Below, piece by piece: positions 17,181 to 27,324 of a stretch of 64,000 nt of DNA. The notes under the pieces were generated by a model. That model searched no databases and was not told where the DNA came from. It was given only the letters and a program-made list of their open reading frames with translations. Location of the stretch: assembly GCF_001654915.1 (NCBI RefSeq), contig NZ_LXEQ01000038.1; one strand, given 5' to 3'. The translations under genes were made by a program, and so were the position numbers. Each line of letters opens with the position of its first letter. The stretch's first letter is position 1. The stretch is from Buttiauxella ferragutiae. GTDB lineage: Bacteria > Pseudomonadota > Gammaproteobacteria > Enterobacterales > Enterobacteriaceae.

Positions 17181-19913
17181 ATGCTGACTATGGCTACGAT
17201 TCATGTAGACGGCAAAGAATATGAGGTAAACGGGTCAGACAACCTGCTACAAGCATGTCTGTCACTCGGCCTCGATATTCCTTATTTTTGCTGGCACCCG
17301 GCGCTAGGTAGCGTCGGTGCTTGCCGCCAGTGCGCGGTGAAGCAATATCAGAACGCAGAAGATCTTCGTGGCCGCCTGGTGATGTCTTGTATGACACCGG
17401 CCTCGGACGGCACGTTCATCTCTATTGATGACGGTGAAGCAAAAGAATTCCGTGAAAGCGTTGTGGAATGGTTGATGACCAACCACCCACACGACTGCCC
17501 GGTTTGTGAAGAAGGCGGCAACTGCCACTTGCAGGATATGACGGTCATGACCGGTCATAGCTTCCGCCGTTACCGCTTCACCAAACGCACCCACCGTAAT
17601 CAGGATCTTGGCCCGTTCATCTCTCACGAAATGAACCGCTGTATCGCCTGTTACCGCTGCGTGCGTTACTACAAAGATTACGCTGACGGCACCGACCTGG
17701 GTGTTTACGGCGCGCACGATAACGTCTACTTCGGTCGCCCGGAAGACGGTACGCTTGAGAGCGAATTCTCCGGTAACCTGGTAGAAATCTGCCCGACCGG
17801 CGTGTTCACGGACAAAACTCACTCCGAGCGTTACAACCGTAAGTGGGATATGCAGTTCGCGCCGAGCATTTGCCAGCAGTGCAGCATCGGCTGTAACACC
17901 AGCCCGGGTGAGCGCTACGGTGAATTGCGTCGTATCGAAAACCGCTACAACGGCACCGTGAACCACTACTTCTTGTGTGACCGTGGCCGCTTTGGTTATG
18001 GCTACGTGAACCTGAAGGATCGTCCACGTCAGCCGATCCAACGTCGTGGCGACGATCTGATCACCCTGAACGCTGAACAAGCGATGCAGGGCGCGGCAGA
18101 TATTCTGCGCCAGTCGAAGAAAGTGATCGGTATCGGATCCCCACGCGCCAGCGTTGAAAGCAACTTTGCGCTGCGCGAGCTGGTCGGTGCCGACAACTTC
18201 TACACCGGTATCGCAACCGGTGAGCAAGCACGTCTGGAACTGATGCTCAAAGTGCTGCAAGAAAGCGGCATTCATACTCCGGCCCTGCGTGAAATCGAAT
18301 CATATGATGCGGTTCTGGTGCTCGGCGAAGACATTACTCAGACCGGTGCGCGTGTTGCGCTGGCTGTGCGTCAGGCCGTGAAAGGCAAAGCGCGTGAAAT
18401 GGCAGCGGCACAGAAAGTGGCTGACTGGCAGATTGCCGCAATCCTCAACATTGGTCAGCACGCTAAACACCCACTGTTTGTCACCAATATAGACAGCACT
18501 CGTCTGGACGACATCGCAGCATGGACTTACCGCGCTCCGGTTGAAGATCAGGCTCGTCTGGGCTTTGCGGTTGCTCACGCGCTGGATAGCAATTCCCCAG
18601 CCGTTGAACTCGATCGCGACCTGAAAAACAAAGTCGACGTGATTGTGCAAGCGCTGGCGGGTGCGAAGAAACCATTGATCGTTTCCGGTACTAACGCCGG
18701 TAGCGAAGCGGTCATTCAGGCGGCAGCCAACGTGGCTAAAGCGCTGAAAGACCGTGGTGCCGATGTCGGTATCACCATGGTGGCTCGTGCGGTAAACAGC
18801 GTTGGCCTCGGTCTGATTGGCGGCGGCTCGCTTGAAGAAGCGTTGAGTGAACTGGAAAGCGGTGCTGCCGATGCGGTAGTGGTGCTGGAAAACGATCTGC
18901 ATCGCCATGCTTCTGCAACTCGCGTTGATGCAGCACTGAGCAAAGCGCCGTTGGTGATGGTTATTGACCACCAACGCACGGCAATTATGGACAAAGCCCA
19001 TCTGGTGCTGTCCACCGCAAGCTTCGCTGAGAGTGACGGTACGGTGATTAACAACGAAGGTCGCGCACAGCGTTTCTTCCAGGTTTATGACCCGTCTTAC
19101 TATGACCACTCCGTGGTGATGCTCGAAAGCTGGCGCTGGCTGCATTCTCTGCACAGCACAGTTGAAAGCCGTGAAGTGGACTGGACGCAGTTAGATGATG
19201 TTATCGATGCATGCGTGAAAGCGTTGCCACAACTGGCCGGAATTAAAGATGCGGCACCGGATGCCAGCTTCCGTATTCGTGGTCAGAAACTGTCGCGTTC
19301 TCCAATCCGCTCCAGTGGCCGTACCGCGATGCGCGCCAACATTAGCGTGCATGAACCGCGTCAGCCGCAGGATAAAGACACCATGTTCGCCTTCTCTATG
19401 GAAGGGAACAACAGCCCGACGGCTAATCGTCAGCAAATTCCATTCGCATGGGCACCAGGCTGGAACTCACCGCAAGCATGGAACAAATTCCAGGCCGAAG
19501 TGGGGGGCAATCTGCGTCACGGCGATCCGGGTGTGCGCCTGATTGAAGCCTCCGAAACGGGTATGGATTTCTTCACTGATGTGCCGGAAATCTTCCACGC
19601 TGAAGACGGGAAATGGCGTATCGCGCCGTACTACCATCTGTTTGGTAGTGATGAAATGTCCCAGCGTTCTCCGGTGTTCCAGAGCCGTATGACTGAGCCG
19701 TACATCAAGCTTAATCCGTCTGATGCTGCACAACTCGGTGTTAATGCGGGTAGCCTGATTTCGTTTAGCTATGAAGGCCAGACGCTAAGTCTGCCGCTGC
19801 AACTTTCCGAAGGACTGGCGGCAGGGCAGGTAGGTTTACCGATGGGGATGCCTGGCATCGCTCCGGTACTGGCGGGTGCTTGTCTTGAAAATCTTCAGGA
19901 GGCTGGCCAATGA
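17181..19913 (+). CDS. nuoG: NADH-quinone oxidoreductase subunit G
   Basis: Largest peripheral-arm subunit, 910 residues, carrying several Fe-S clusters that wire NADH oxidation to N2. In order: 2Fe-2S ferredoxin-like domain (PYFCWHPALGSVGACRQC, near 33-48, N1b), HPHDCPVCEEGGNCHLQD near 100 (N5), RCIACYRCVRYYKDYADG near 155 (N4), CPTG near 200, and CQQCSIGCNTSPGERYG near 230 with FLCDRGRFGYGY, the ligands of the extra cluster N7. The rest is a molybdopterin-oxidoreductase-like fold without molybdenum. The ATG at 17181 gives MLTMATIHVDG; Met four (17190) has better spacing from GGAAG and cannot be excluded. The stop overlaps nuoH. Confidence 0.97.
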   Translation: MLTMATIHVDGKEYEVNGSDNLLQACLSLGLDIPYFCWHPALGSVGACRQCAVKQYQNAEDLRGRLVMSCMTPASDGTFISIDDGEAKEFRESVVEWLMTNHPHDCPVCEEGGNCHLQDMTVMTGHSFRRYRFTKRTHRNQDLGPFISHEMNRCIACYRCVRYYKDYADGTDLGVYGAHDNVYFGRPEDGTLESEFSGNLVEICPTGVFTDKTHSERYNRKWDMQFAPSICQQCSIGCNTSPGERYGELRRIENRYNGTVNHYFLCDRGRFGYGYVNLKDRPRQPIQRRGDDLITLNAEQAMQGAADILRQSKKVIGIGSPRASVESNFALRELVGADNFYTGIATGEQARLELMLKVLQESGIHTPALREIESYDAVLVLGEDITQTGARVALAVRQAVKGKAREMAAAQKVADWQIAAILNIGQHAKHPLFVTNIDSTRLDDIAAWTYRAPVEDQARLGFAVAHALDSNSPAVELDRDLKNKVDVIVQALAGAKKPLIVSGTNAGSEAVIQAAANVAKALKDRGADVGITMVARAVNSVGLGLIGGGSLEEALSELESGAADAVVVLENDLHRHASATRVDAALSKAPLVMVIDHQRTAIMDKAHLVLSTASFAESDGTVINNEGRAQRFFQVYDPSYYDHSVVMLESWRWLHSLHSTVESREVDWTQLDDVIDACVKALPQLAGIKDAAPDASFRIRGQKLSRSPIRSSGRTAMRANISVHEPRQPQDKDTMFAFSMEGNNSPTANRQQIPFAWAPGWNSPQAWNKFQAEVGGNLRHGDPGVRLIEASETGMDFFTDVPEIFHAEDGKWRIAPYYHLFGSDEMSQRSPVFQSRMTEPYIKLNPSDAAQLGVNAGSLISFSYEGQTLSLPLQLSEGLAAGQVGLPMGMPGIAPVLAGACLENLQEAGQ

Positions 19914-20887
19914 GTTGGTTAACACCGGATGTTATCGACATTCTGCTGAGCATTCTCAAAGCGGTCGTAATCCTGCTGGTCGTGGTGACATGCGGCGCGT
20001 TCATGAGTTTCGGTGAGCGTCGTTTGCTGGGCCTGTTCCAGAACCGTTACGGGCCAAACCGTGTGGGCTGGGGCGGTTCGCTCCAGTTAGTCGCGGACAT
20101 GATCAAGATGTTCTTTAAAGAAGACTGGACTCCGCGCTTTGCGGACCGCGTCATCTTTACTCTGGCACCGATGATTGCTTTCACCTCGCTGTTGCTGGCC
20201 TTTGCTATTGTGCCGGTCAGCCCAAGCTGGGTGGTTGCCGACCTGAACATTGGTATTTTGTTCTTCCTGATGCTGGCGGGTCTGGCGGTTTACGCCGTGC
20301 TGTTCGCCGGTTGGTCAAGTAACAACAAATACTCACTGTTGGGTGCAATGCGTGCTTCTGCGCAGACACTCAGCTACGAAGTGTTCCTCGGTCTGTCTTT
20401 GATGGGCGTTGTGGCGCAGGCGGGTTCGTTCAATATGGGCGATATCGTGGATAACCAGGCGAACCTGTGGAACGTGATCCCACAGTTCTTCGGTTTTGTG
20501 ACCTTCGCTATCGCAGGCGTCGCGGTTTGTCACCGTCACCCGTTTGACCAACCAGAAGCCGAGCAAGAGCTGGCCGATGGTTATCACATCGAATATTCAG
20601 GCATGAAATTTGGCCTGTTCTTCGTGGGTGAATACATCGGTATCGTGACTGTTTCTGCCCTGATTGTGACCCTGTTCTTTGGTGGCTGGCATGGCCCGTG
20701 GTTACCGCCGTTCATCTGGTTCGCGCTGAAAACCGCGTTCTTCATGATGATGTTCATTTTGATCCGTGCAGCATTACCGCGTCCACGTTATGACCAGGTA
20801 ATGTCCTTCGGCTGGAAAATTTGCCTGCCGTTGACACTGGTCAATCTGCTGGTGACCGCCGCGGTCATTCTCTATCAGGCACCATAA
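19910..20887 (+). CDS. nuoH: NADH-quinone oxidoreductase subunit H
   Basis: Membrane subunit anchoring the hydrophilic arm and forming much of the quinone chamber. The 325-residue product has eight predicted membrane helices and the conserved loop GERRLLGLFQNRYGPNRVGW near residues 35-55, plus the acidic EAEQELADGYHIEYSGMKFG loop near 215-235 typical of the family. Start ATG overlaps the nuoG stop by four bases; nuoI follows after 14 bp. Confidence 0.98.
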   Translation: MSWLTPDVIDILLSILKAVVILLVVVTCGAFMSFGERRLLGLFQNRYGPNRVGWGGSLQLVADMIKMFFKEDWTPRFADRVIFTLAPMIAFTSLLLAFAIVPVSPSWVVADLNIGILFFLMLAGLAVYAVLFAGWSSNNKYSLLGAMRASAQTLSYEVFLGLSLMGVVAQAGSFNMGDIVDNQANLWNVIPQFFGFVTFAIAGVAVCHRHPFDQPEAEQELADGYHIEYSGMKFGLFFVGEYIGIVTVSALIVTLFFGGWHGPWLPPFIWFALKTAFFMMMFILIRAALPRPRYDQVMSFGWKICLPLTLVNLLVTAAVILYQAP

Positions 20888-20901
20888 GGGGTGAAAAAAC
20901 C

Positions 20902-21444
20902 ATGACATTGAAAGAGTTAGTGGTTGGTTTCGGCACCCAGGTACGCAGTATCTGGATGATTGGTCTGCACGCGTTTGCCAAACGTGAAACGCAGATGTAT
21001 CCGGAAGAGCCAGTCTATTTACCGCCGCGCTACCGTGGCCGCATCGTATTAACGCGCGATCCGGACGGCTCCGAGCGTTGCGTTGCCTGTAACCTGTGTG
21101 CGGTAGCCTGCCCGGTAGCCTGTATCTCTTTGCAAAAAGCAGAAACCAAAGACGGCCGCTGGTATCCAGAGTTCTTCCGTATCAACTTCTCGCGCTGCAT
21201 TTTCTGTGGTTTGTGCGAAGAAGCGTGCCCAACCACGGCGATTCAGCTGACACCAGATTTCGAACTGGGTGAGTTTAAGCGCCAGGATTTGGTCTACGAA
21301 AAAGAGGACCTGCTGATTTCCGGTCCGGGCAAATACCCGGAATATAACTTCTACCGGATGGCGGGTATGGCAATCGACGGCAAAGATAAGGGCGAAGCGG
21401 AAAACGAAGCCAAGCCTATCGACGTCAAAGGCCTATTACCTTAA
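20902..21444 (+). CDS. nuoI: NADH-quinone oxidoreductase subunit I (N6a, N6b)
   Basis: Ferredoxin-type subunit of 180 residues bridging NuoG to NuoB. Two classic 4Fe-4S motifs are visible: CVACNLCAVACPVACI near residues 60-75 and CIFCGLCEEACPTTAI near 99-114. The N-terminal amphipathic part sits on the membrane. An open frame extends upstream into nuoH, but ATG 20902, preceded by AAGGGGTGA, gives the family start MTLKELVVGFGTQ. Followed by nuoJ after 12 bp. Confidence 0.98.
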   Translation: MTLKELVVGFGTQVRSIWMIGLHAFAKRETQMYPEEPVYLPPRYRGRIVLTRDPDGSERCVACNLCAVACPVACISLQKAETKDGRWYPEFFRINFSRCIFCGLCEEACPTTAIQLTPDFELGEFKRQDLVYEKEDLLISGPGKYPEYNFYRMAGMAIDGKDKGEAENEAKPIDVKGLLP

Positions 21445-21456
21445 AGGAGCAAGGCA

Positions 21457-22014
21457 ATGGAATTCGCTTTTTATATTTGCGCAATCATCGCGGTTGGGAC
21501 CACCTTACGGGTGATCACGCATACCAATCCGGTGCATGCCTTGCTGTATCTGATCATCTCGTTGTTGGCTATCTCCGGCGTGTTCTTCGCGCTGGGAGCG
21601 TACTTTGCCGCAGCGCTTGAGATTATCGTCTACGCCGGTGCCATCATGGTGTTGTTCGTTTTCGTGGTCATGATGCTGAACCTCGGTGGTGCGGTCGTTG
21701 AACAAGAGCGCAACTGGCTGAAACCGCAGTTGTGGATTGGTCCTGGCATTTTGTCAGCCATTCTGCTTTCGGTGCTGGTGTACGCGATTCTGAGTCTTAA
21801 TGACCAGGGGATCGACGGTACCTCCGTCAGTGCTAAACAAGTGGGTATCGCACTGTTTGGACCGTACGTTCTGGCAGTGGAATTAGCCTCGATGCTGTTG
21901 TTGGCGGGTCTGGTTGTGGCATTCCACCTGGGTCGTGAAGACCGTCCGGGTGAAGTGCTGAGCAACCGCCAGGCTGACCAGGCTGTGAAAAGAAAAACGG
22001 AGGAGCACGTATGA
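21457..22014 (+). CDS. nuoJ: NADH-quinone oxidoreductase subunit J
   Basis: Membrane-arm subunit of 185 residues with five predicted transmembrane helices. The third helix includes the family's ALEIIVYAGAIMVLFVFVVMML run near residues 50-72, whose pi-bulge rearrangement is thought to couple quinone chemistry to proton pumping in the complex. Preceded by AAAGGAGCAAGGCA, a strong RBS; last four bases overlap the nuoK ATG. Confidence 0.97.
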   Translation: MEFAFYICAIIAVGTTLRVITHTNPVHALLYLIISLLAISGVFFALGAYFAAALEIIVYAGAIMVLFVFVVMMLNLGGAVVEQERNWLKPQLWIGPGILSAILLSVLVYAILSLNDQGIDGTSVSAKQVGIALFGPYVLAVELASMLLLAGLVVAFHLGREDRPGEVLSNRQADQAVKRKTEEHV

Positions 22015-22313
22015 TTCCGCTGCAACATGGACTTATCCTCGCGGCTATCTTGTTCGTACTGGGGCTGACTGGCCTGGTGATTCGTCGCAACCTGCTTTTC
22101 ATGCTGATTAGCCTGGAAGTGATGATTAACGCCGCGGCTCTCGCCTTTGTGGTCGCGGGCAGTTATTGGGGCCAGGCTGATGGCCAGGTGATGTATATAC
22201 TCGCGATTAGCTTAGCTGCTGCCGAAGCCAGTATCGGCCTCGCACTGTTACTGCAGCTCCATCGTCGTCGCCAGAGCCTGAATATCGATTCAGTAAGTGA
22301 GATGCGTGGATGA
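22011..22313 (+). CDS. nuoK: NADH-quinone oxidoreductase subunit K
   Basis: Small three-helix subunit of 100 residues (equal to E. coli) in the membrane arm. The key buried glutamates on helices 2 and 3 are present: Glu36 in LISLEVMINAAAL and Glu72 in AAAEASIGLALLLQ. Overlaps nuoJ and nuoL by four bases each, a sign of tight translational coupling. Confidence 0.98.
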   Translation: MIPLQHGLILAAILFVLGLTGLVIRRNLLFMLISLEVMINAAALAFVVAGSYWGQADGQVMYILAISLAAAEASIGLALLLQLHRRRQSLNIDSVSEMRG

Positions 22314-24151
22314 ACCTTCTCTGGTTAACCATTCTTTTGCCTTTTATTGGCTTTTTGTTGTTGGCGTTCTCGCGTGGTCGTTGGTCAGAAAACCTTTCTG
22401 CCACGGTTGGGGTCGGCTCGATTGGGCTGTCCGCGTTAGTCACGGCGATTGTTGGGTTCGACTTCTTCAATAACGGGCAACAAGCCTTTACCCAGCCGTT
22501 GTGGACGTGGATGTCAGTGGGCGATTTTAATATTGGCTTCAATCTGATCCTCGACGGTTTGTCACTGACCATGCTGTCGGTGGTCACGGGTGTTGGCTTC
22601 CTGATCCACATGTACGCTTCCTGGTATATGCGTGGGGAAGAGGGCTATTCCCGCTTCTTCGCCTACACCAACCTGTTTATCGCAAGCATGGTTGTTCTGG
22701 TGCTGGGCGATAACCTGCTGCTGATGTATCTCGGCTGGGAAGGCGTGGGTCTGTGCTCGTATCTGCTGATTGGTTTCTACTACACCGATCCGAAGAACGG
22801 CGCGGCGGCCATGAAAGCGTTCGTGGTAACCCGCGTGGGCGACGTGTTCCTCGCTTTCGCACTGTTCATTCTTTACAATGAACTGGGCACGCTGAACTTC
22901 CGCGAAATGGTTGAACTGGCACCGCAGCACTTTGCGGCTGGCAACCAAATGCTGATGTGGGCAACCCTGATGCTGTTAGGCGGCGCGGTAGGTAAATCTG
23001 CTCAGTTGCCATTGCAGACCTGGCTTGCGGATGCGATGGCTGGCCCAACGCCAGTTTCAGCGCTGATCCACGCGGCAACCATGGTTACCGCCGGTGTCTA
23101 CCTGATTGCCCGTACTCACGGCCTGTTCCTGTTAACGCCTGAGGTGCTGCATTTAGTGGGCATCGTGGGTGCAGTGACGCTGGTAATGGCAGGCTTTGCG
23201 GCGCTGGTGCAAACCGATATCAAACGTGTGCTCGCGTACTCGACCATGAGCCAGATTGGCTACATGTTCCTGGCACTGGGTGTACAAGCGTGGGATGCGG
23301 CGATTTTCCACCTGATGACTCACGCTTTCTTTAAAGCGTTACTGTTCCTGTCATCCGGCTCGGTTATCCTTGCCTGCCACCACGAACAAAACATCTTCAA
23401 AATGGGTGGCCTGCGTAAGTCCATTCCGCTGGTGTATATCTGCTTCCTGGTCGGCGGTGCAGCCTTGTCTGCGTTGCCACTCATTACTGCGGGCTTCTTC
23501 AGTAAAGATGAGATTCTGGCCGGTGCGATGGCGAATGGTCATGTGAACTTGATGGTTGCTGGTCTGGTCGGTGCGTTTATGACCTCACTGTATACCTTCC
23601 GTATGATCTTCATCGTCTTCCACGGTAAAGAGCAGATTCACGCGCATGCACTTAAAGGCATTACTCACCACTTGCCGCTGATTGTGCTGCTGGTGTTGTC
23701 CACTTTCGTGGGGGCCATGATTGTTCCGCCATTAGCGGGCGTCCTGCCAGCAACCACAGAGCTTGCGCACGGTAGCGTGCTGACCCTTGAGATTACCTCA
23801 GGCGTTGTGGCTATCGCCGGTATCCTGATTGCTGCCTGGTTGTGGCTGGGCAAACGCACTCTGGTCACCGCCATTGCCAACAGCGCACCGGGCAGCTTCT
23901 TCGGTACCTGGTGGTTCCATGCCTGGGGTTTCGATTGGCTGTACGATAAAGTCTTCGTTAAGCCATTCCTGGGTATCGCCTGGTTGATTAAGAGCGATCC
24001 GCTGAATTCACTGATGAACATTCCGGCAGTTCTTTCCCGCTTTGCAGGCCGTGGCCTGCTGGTGAGCGAGAACGGTTACCTGCGCTGGTATGTGGCTTCA
24101 ATGAGTATCGGTGCGGTCGTGATTCTGGGCTTGCTGCTGGTCTTGCGATAA
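22310..24151 (+). CDS. nuoL: NADH-quinone oxidoreductase subunit L (antiporter-like)
   Basis: Distal antiporter-like proton-pumping subunit, 613 residues as in E. coli. The conserved core carries LYLGWEGVGLCSYLLIGFYY near 135-160 (key Glu), the broken-helix lysine region GKSAQLPLQTWLADAMAGPTPVSALIHAATMV near 225-260, and STMSQIGYMFLALG near 310. The C-terminal segment from about 520 contains the long lateral helix HL that runs along the membrane arm and a final anchor helix. Followed by a 129-bp gap before nuoM that contains a dispersed repeat. Confidence 0.98.
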   Translation: MNLLWLTILLPFIGFLLLAFSRGRWSENLSATVGVGSIGLSALVTAIVGFDFFNNGQQAFTQPLWTWMSVGDFNIGFNLILDGLSLTMLSVVTGVGFLIHMYASWYMRGEEGYSRFFAYTNLFIASMVVLVLGDNLLLMYLGWEGVGLCSYLLIGFYYTDPKNGAAAMKAFVVTRVGDVFLAFALFILYNELGTLNFREMVELAPQHFAAGNQMLMWATLMLLGGAVGKSAQLPLQTWLADAMAGPTPVSALIHAATMVTAGVYLIARTHGLFLLTPEVLHLVGIVGAVTLVMAGFAALVQTDIKRVLAYSTMSQIGYMFLALGVQAWDAAIFHLMTHAFFKALLFLSSGSVILACHHEQNIFKMGGLRKSIPLVYICFLVGGAALSALPLITAGFFSKDEILAGAMANGHVNLMVAGLVGAFMTSLYTFRMIFIVFHGKEQIHAHALKGITHHLPLIVLLVLSTFVGAMIVPPLAGVLPATTELAHGSVLTLEITSGVVAIAGILIAAWLWLGKRTLVTAIANSAPGSFFGTWWFHAWGFDWLYDKVFVKPFLGIAWLIKSDPLNSLMNIPAVLSRFAGRGLLVSENGYLRWYVASMSIGAVVILGLLLVLR

Positions 24152-24163
24152 CTCCATACAACT

Positions 24164-24199
24164 CCCCCTCTCCATCAGGGAGAGGGTCGGGGTGAGGGT
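24164..24199. repeat. Dispersed GAGAGGG-type palindromic repeat between nuoL and nuoM
   Basis: Single unit CCCCTCTCCATCAGGGAGAG followed by GGTCGGGGTGAGGG. The stem CCCTCTCC / GGGAGAGGG closes on ATCA. Same family as 7412-7486 and 41036-41122. It sits inside the nuo operon without a T run, so it should be transcribed through. Confidence 0.75.
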
Positions 24200-24280
24200 G
24201 GTTTACCTTCCCCGGCGTCTTAATACAGATGGGAAAGTGAGTGATGTTTTGGTTTATTTTGACTTAGGGACACAAATGCC

Positions 24281-25810
24281 ATGCTATTACCCTGGCTGAT
24301 ACTCATCCCCTTTATTGGCGGCTTCTTCTGCTGGCAGACTGAACGCTTCGGCGTAAAAGTGCCGCGTTGGATTGCGCTGATAACGATGGGACTGACACTG
24401 GCTCTCTCGATGCAACTGTGGTTAGCCGGTGGCTACACGCTAACGCAATCTGCAGGTTTGCCGCAGTGGCAGTCTGAATTTATCCTGCCGTGGATCCCAC
24501 GTTTTGGGATTGAAATCCACCTGGCGTTGGATGGCCTGTCACTGCTGATGGTGGTCCTGACCGGCCTGCTCGGCGTGCTGGCGGTACTCTGTTCCTGGAA
24601 TGAAATCGAAAAATATCAGGGCTTCTTCCACCTCAACCTGATGTGGATCCTCGGTGGCGTTATCGGCGTGTTCCTTGCCATCGACATGTTCCTGTTCTTC
24701 TTCTTCTGGGAAATGATGCTGGTGCCGATGTACTTCCTGATTGCACTGTGGGGCCACAAAGCCTCCGACGGGAAGACGCGTATCACCGCTGCAACCAAGT
24801 TCTTCATCTATACCCAGGCAAGCGGCCTGGTGATGTTGATTGCGATTCTTGGTCTGGTGTTTGTGCATTACAACTCAACCGGCGTCTGGACATTTAACTA
24901 CGAACAACTGCTGCACACCGAAATGTCCAGCAGCGTTCAATGGTTGCTGATGCTGGGCTTCTTCATTGCATTTGCGGTAAAAATGCCAGTGGTTCCCTTG
25001 CACGGTTGGCTGCCGGATGCGCACTCCCAGGCACCAACGGCGGGTTCTGTCGACCTCGCAGGTATCTTGCTGAAAACAGCAGCCTACGGCCTGTTGCGTT
25101 TCGCGCTGCCACTGTTCCCGGAAGCTTCCGCTGAATTTGCCCCAATCGCTATGTGGCTGGGTGTCATCGGTATCTTCTACGGCGCGTGGATGGCCTTCGC
25201 ACAAACCGATATTAAACGCCTGATTGCTTACACTTCCGTTTCCCACATGGGCTTCGTGTTGATTGCCATTTATACCGGCAGCCAACTGGCTTACCAGGGT
25301 GCGGTGATTCAGATGATTGCGCACGGTCTTTCTGCGGCCGGTATGTTCATCATCTGTGGTCAGATTTACGAGCGTCTGCATACTCGTGATATGCGTCTGA
25401 TGGGCGGCCTGTGGAACAAAATTAAATGGCTGCCGGGTCTGTCGTTGTTCTTTGCGGTGGCAACTCTGGGGATGCCGGGTACCGGTAACTTCGTTGGCGA
25501 ATTTATGATTCTGTTCGGCAGCTACCATGTCGTGCCAGTGATTACCATTATCTCTACCTTCGGCTTGGTCTTTGCCTCTGTTTATTCTCTGGCGATGATT
25601 CATCGTGCTTACTTCGGTAAAGCAAAAAGCGAAATCAGTGATAAACAACTGCCAGGCATGTCGCCGCGCGAGTTCTTTATCATCCTGTTGCTGGTGGTGT
25701 TGTTAGTCCTGTTGGGCTTCTACCCGCAGCCAATTCTGGATACTTCGCATGCCGCGATGAGCAATATTCAGCAGTGGTTTACCAGTTCAATTCCAACTAC
25801 AAGGCCGTAA
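24281..25810 (+). CDS. nuoM: NADH-quinone oxidoreductase subunit M (antiporter-like)
   Basis: Middle antiporter-like proton-pumping subunit, 509 residues as in E. coli. Fourteen membrane helices are expected; signature stretches are FFWEMMLVPMYFLIALWG near 143-160 (conserved Glu), AFAVKMPVVPLHGWLPDAHSQAPTAGSV near 230-257 (conserved Lys), and AYTSVSHMGFVLIAIY near 318. ATG 24281 lies after AGGGACACAAATGCC, a fair RBS. nuoN follows after 6 bp. Confidence 0.98.
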   Translation: MLLPWLILIPFIGGFFCWQTERFGVKVPRWIALITMGLTLALSMQLWLAGGYTLTQSAGLPQWQSEFILPWIPRFGIEIHLALDGLSLLMVVLTGLLGVLAVLCSWNEIEKYQGFFHLNLMWILGGVIGVFLAIDMFLFFFFWEMMLVPMYFLIALWGHKASDGKTRITAATKFFIYTQASGLVMLIAILGLVFVHYNSTGVWTFNYEQLLHTEMSSSVQWLLMLGFFIAFAVKMPVVPLHGWLPDAHSQAPTAGSVDLAGILLKTAAYGLLRFALPLFPEASAEFAPIAMWLGVIGIFYGAWMAFAQTDIKRLIAYTSVSHMGFVLIAIYTGSQLAYQGAVIQMIAHGLSAAGMFIICGQIYERLHTRDMRLMGGLWNKIKWLPGLSLFFAVATLGMPGTGNFVGEFMILFGSYHVVPVITIISTFGLVFASVYSLAMIHRAYFGKAKSEISDKQLPGMSPREFFIILLLVVLLVLLGFYPQPILDTSHAAMSNIQQWFTSSIPTTRP

Positions 25811-25816
25811 TTCGCC

Positions 25817-27274
25817 ATGACTATAACTCCTCAACAATTGATCGCGCTGCTACCGCTGCTCGTCGTCGGATTGACGGTGGTGGTTGTGATGCTCTCCATA
25901 GCGTGGCGACGCGACCATTTTGTCAATGCAACACTGGCAGTAATCGGCCTGAACGCCGCACTCGTTTCACTGTGGTTTGTTGGCCAGGCTGGCGCAATGG
26001 ACGTCACGCCGCTGATGCGCGTCGATGGCTATGCGATGCTTTACACCGGTTTGGTTTTGCTGGCGAGCCTCGCGACTTGTACCTTTGCTTACCCGTGGCT
26101 CGAGGGTTACACCGACAACCGCGAAGAGTTTTACCTGCTGGTGCTGATTGCAGCCCTCGGCGGTATTCTGCTGGCAAACGCCAATCACCTGGCGGCACTG
26201 TTCCTCGGCATTGAGTTAATTTCACTGCCGCTGTTCGGACTGATTGGTTACGCCTTCCGACAGAAACGTTCGCTGGAAGCCAGTATCAAGTACACCATTT
26301 TGTCTGCCGCAGCCTCTTCATTCCTGCTGTTCGGTATGGCTCTGGTGTACGCAGAGTCTGGCGACTTGTCGTTTGTAACGCTCGGTAAGAGCCTCGCTGA
26401 CAACATGCTACACGAACCGCTGCTGCTGGCAGGTTTTGGTCTGATGATTGTCGGCCTCGGCTTTAAACTGTCACTGGTTCCATTCCACCTGTGGACGCCA
26501 GATGTGTACCAGGGCGCTCCGGCTCCGGTTTCCACTTTCCTGGCAACCGCCAGCAAAATCGCCATCTTTGGTGTGGTGATGCGTTTGTTCCTCTACGCGC
26601 CAGTCGGCGATAGCGAAGCGGTACGCGTGGTGCTCGGTATTATCGCCTTCATCTCTATCATCTTCGGTAACCTGATGGCGTTGAGCCAGACCAATATCAA
26701 GCGTCTGCTTGGTTACTCGTCTATCTCACACCTTGGTTATTTGATGGTGGCATTGATTGCGCTGCAAAGCGGCGATATGTCGATGGAATCGGTTGGTGTT
26801 TATCTGGCAGGCTACCTGTTCAGCAGCCTTGGTGCGTTCGGCGTGGTGAGCCTGATGTCCAGCCCGTACCGTGGCCCGGATGCAGATTCGCTGTATTCTT
26901 ATCGTGGTCTGTTCTGGCACAAACCAATTTTGTCTGCGGTCATGACGGTGATGATGTTGTCACTGGCAGGTATCCCAATGACACTGGGCTTTATTGGTAA
27001 GTTCTACATCATTGCGGTCGGTGTTCAGTCTCACCTGTGGTGGTTGACTGGCGCAGTGGTACTGGGTAGTGCGATTGGTTTGTACTACTACCTGCGCGTG
27101 ACGGTGAGTTTGTATCTGAATGCACCGCAACAGCCAAACCGTGATGCTCCGACTAACTGGGCGTTCACTGCTGGCGGTGTGGTGGTGTTGATCTCCGCCG
27201 TGCTGGTGTTGTTGCTGGGTGTTTATCCGCAACCGTTGATCAGCCTGGTGCGTTTGGCAACACCGATGATGTAA
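25817..27274 (+). CDS. nuoN: NADH-quinone oxidoreductase subunit N (antiporter-like)
   Basis: Third antiporter-like subunit and last gene of the operon, 485 residues as in E. coli. Features: LFLGIELISLPLFGLIGYAF near 125-150 (conserved Glu), GLGFKLSLVPFHLWTPDVYQGAPAPVSTFLATASK near 213-247 (conserved Lys), and LGYSSISHLGYLMVALIAL near 295. A terminator follows about 50 bp downstream. Immediately after it, the gene order departs from E. coli. Confidence 0.98.
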   Translation: MTITPQQLIALLPLLVVGLTVVVVMLSIAWRRDHFVNATLAVIGLNAALVSLWFVGQAGAMDVTPLMRVDGYAMLYTGLVLLASLATCTFAYPWLEGYTDNREEFYLLVLIAALGGILLANANHLAALFLGIELISLPLFGLIGYAFRQKRSLEASIKYTILSAAASSFLLFGMALVYAESGDLSFVTLGKSLADNMLHEPLLLAGFGLMIVGLGFKLSLVPFHLWTPDVYQGAPAPVSTFLATASKIAIFGVVMRLFLYAPVGDSEAVRVVLGIIAFISIIFGNLMALSQTNIKRLLGYSSISHLGYLMVALIALQSGDMSMESVGVYLAGYLFSSLGAFGVVSLMSSPYRGPDADSLYSYRGLFWHKPILSAVMTVMMLSLAGIPMTLGFIGKFYIIAVGVQSHLWWLTGAVVLGSAIGLYYYLRVTVSLYLNAPQQPNRDAPTNWAFTAGGVVVLISAVLVLLLGVYPQPLISLVRLATPMM

Positions 27275-27324
27275 GTGGTTTTGGTCGGGTTAGCGCCCGC
27301 GACCCCTGCTAAATCCCCAAATAT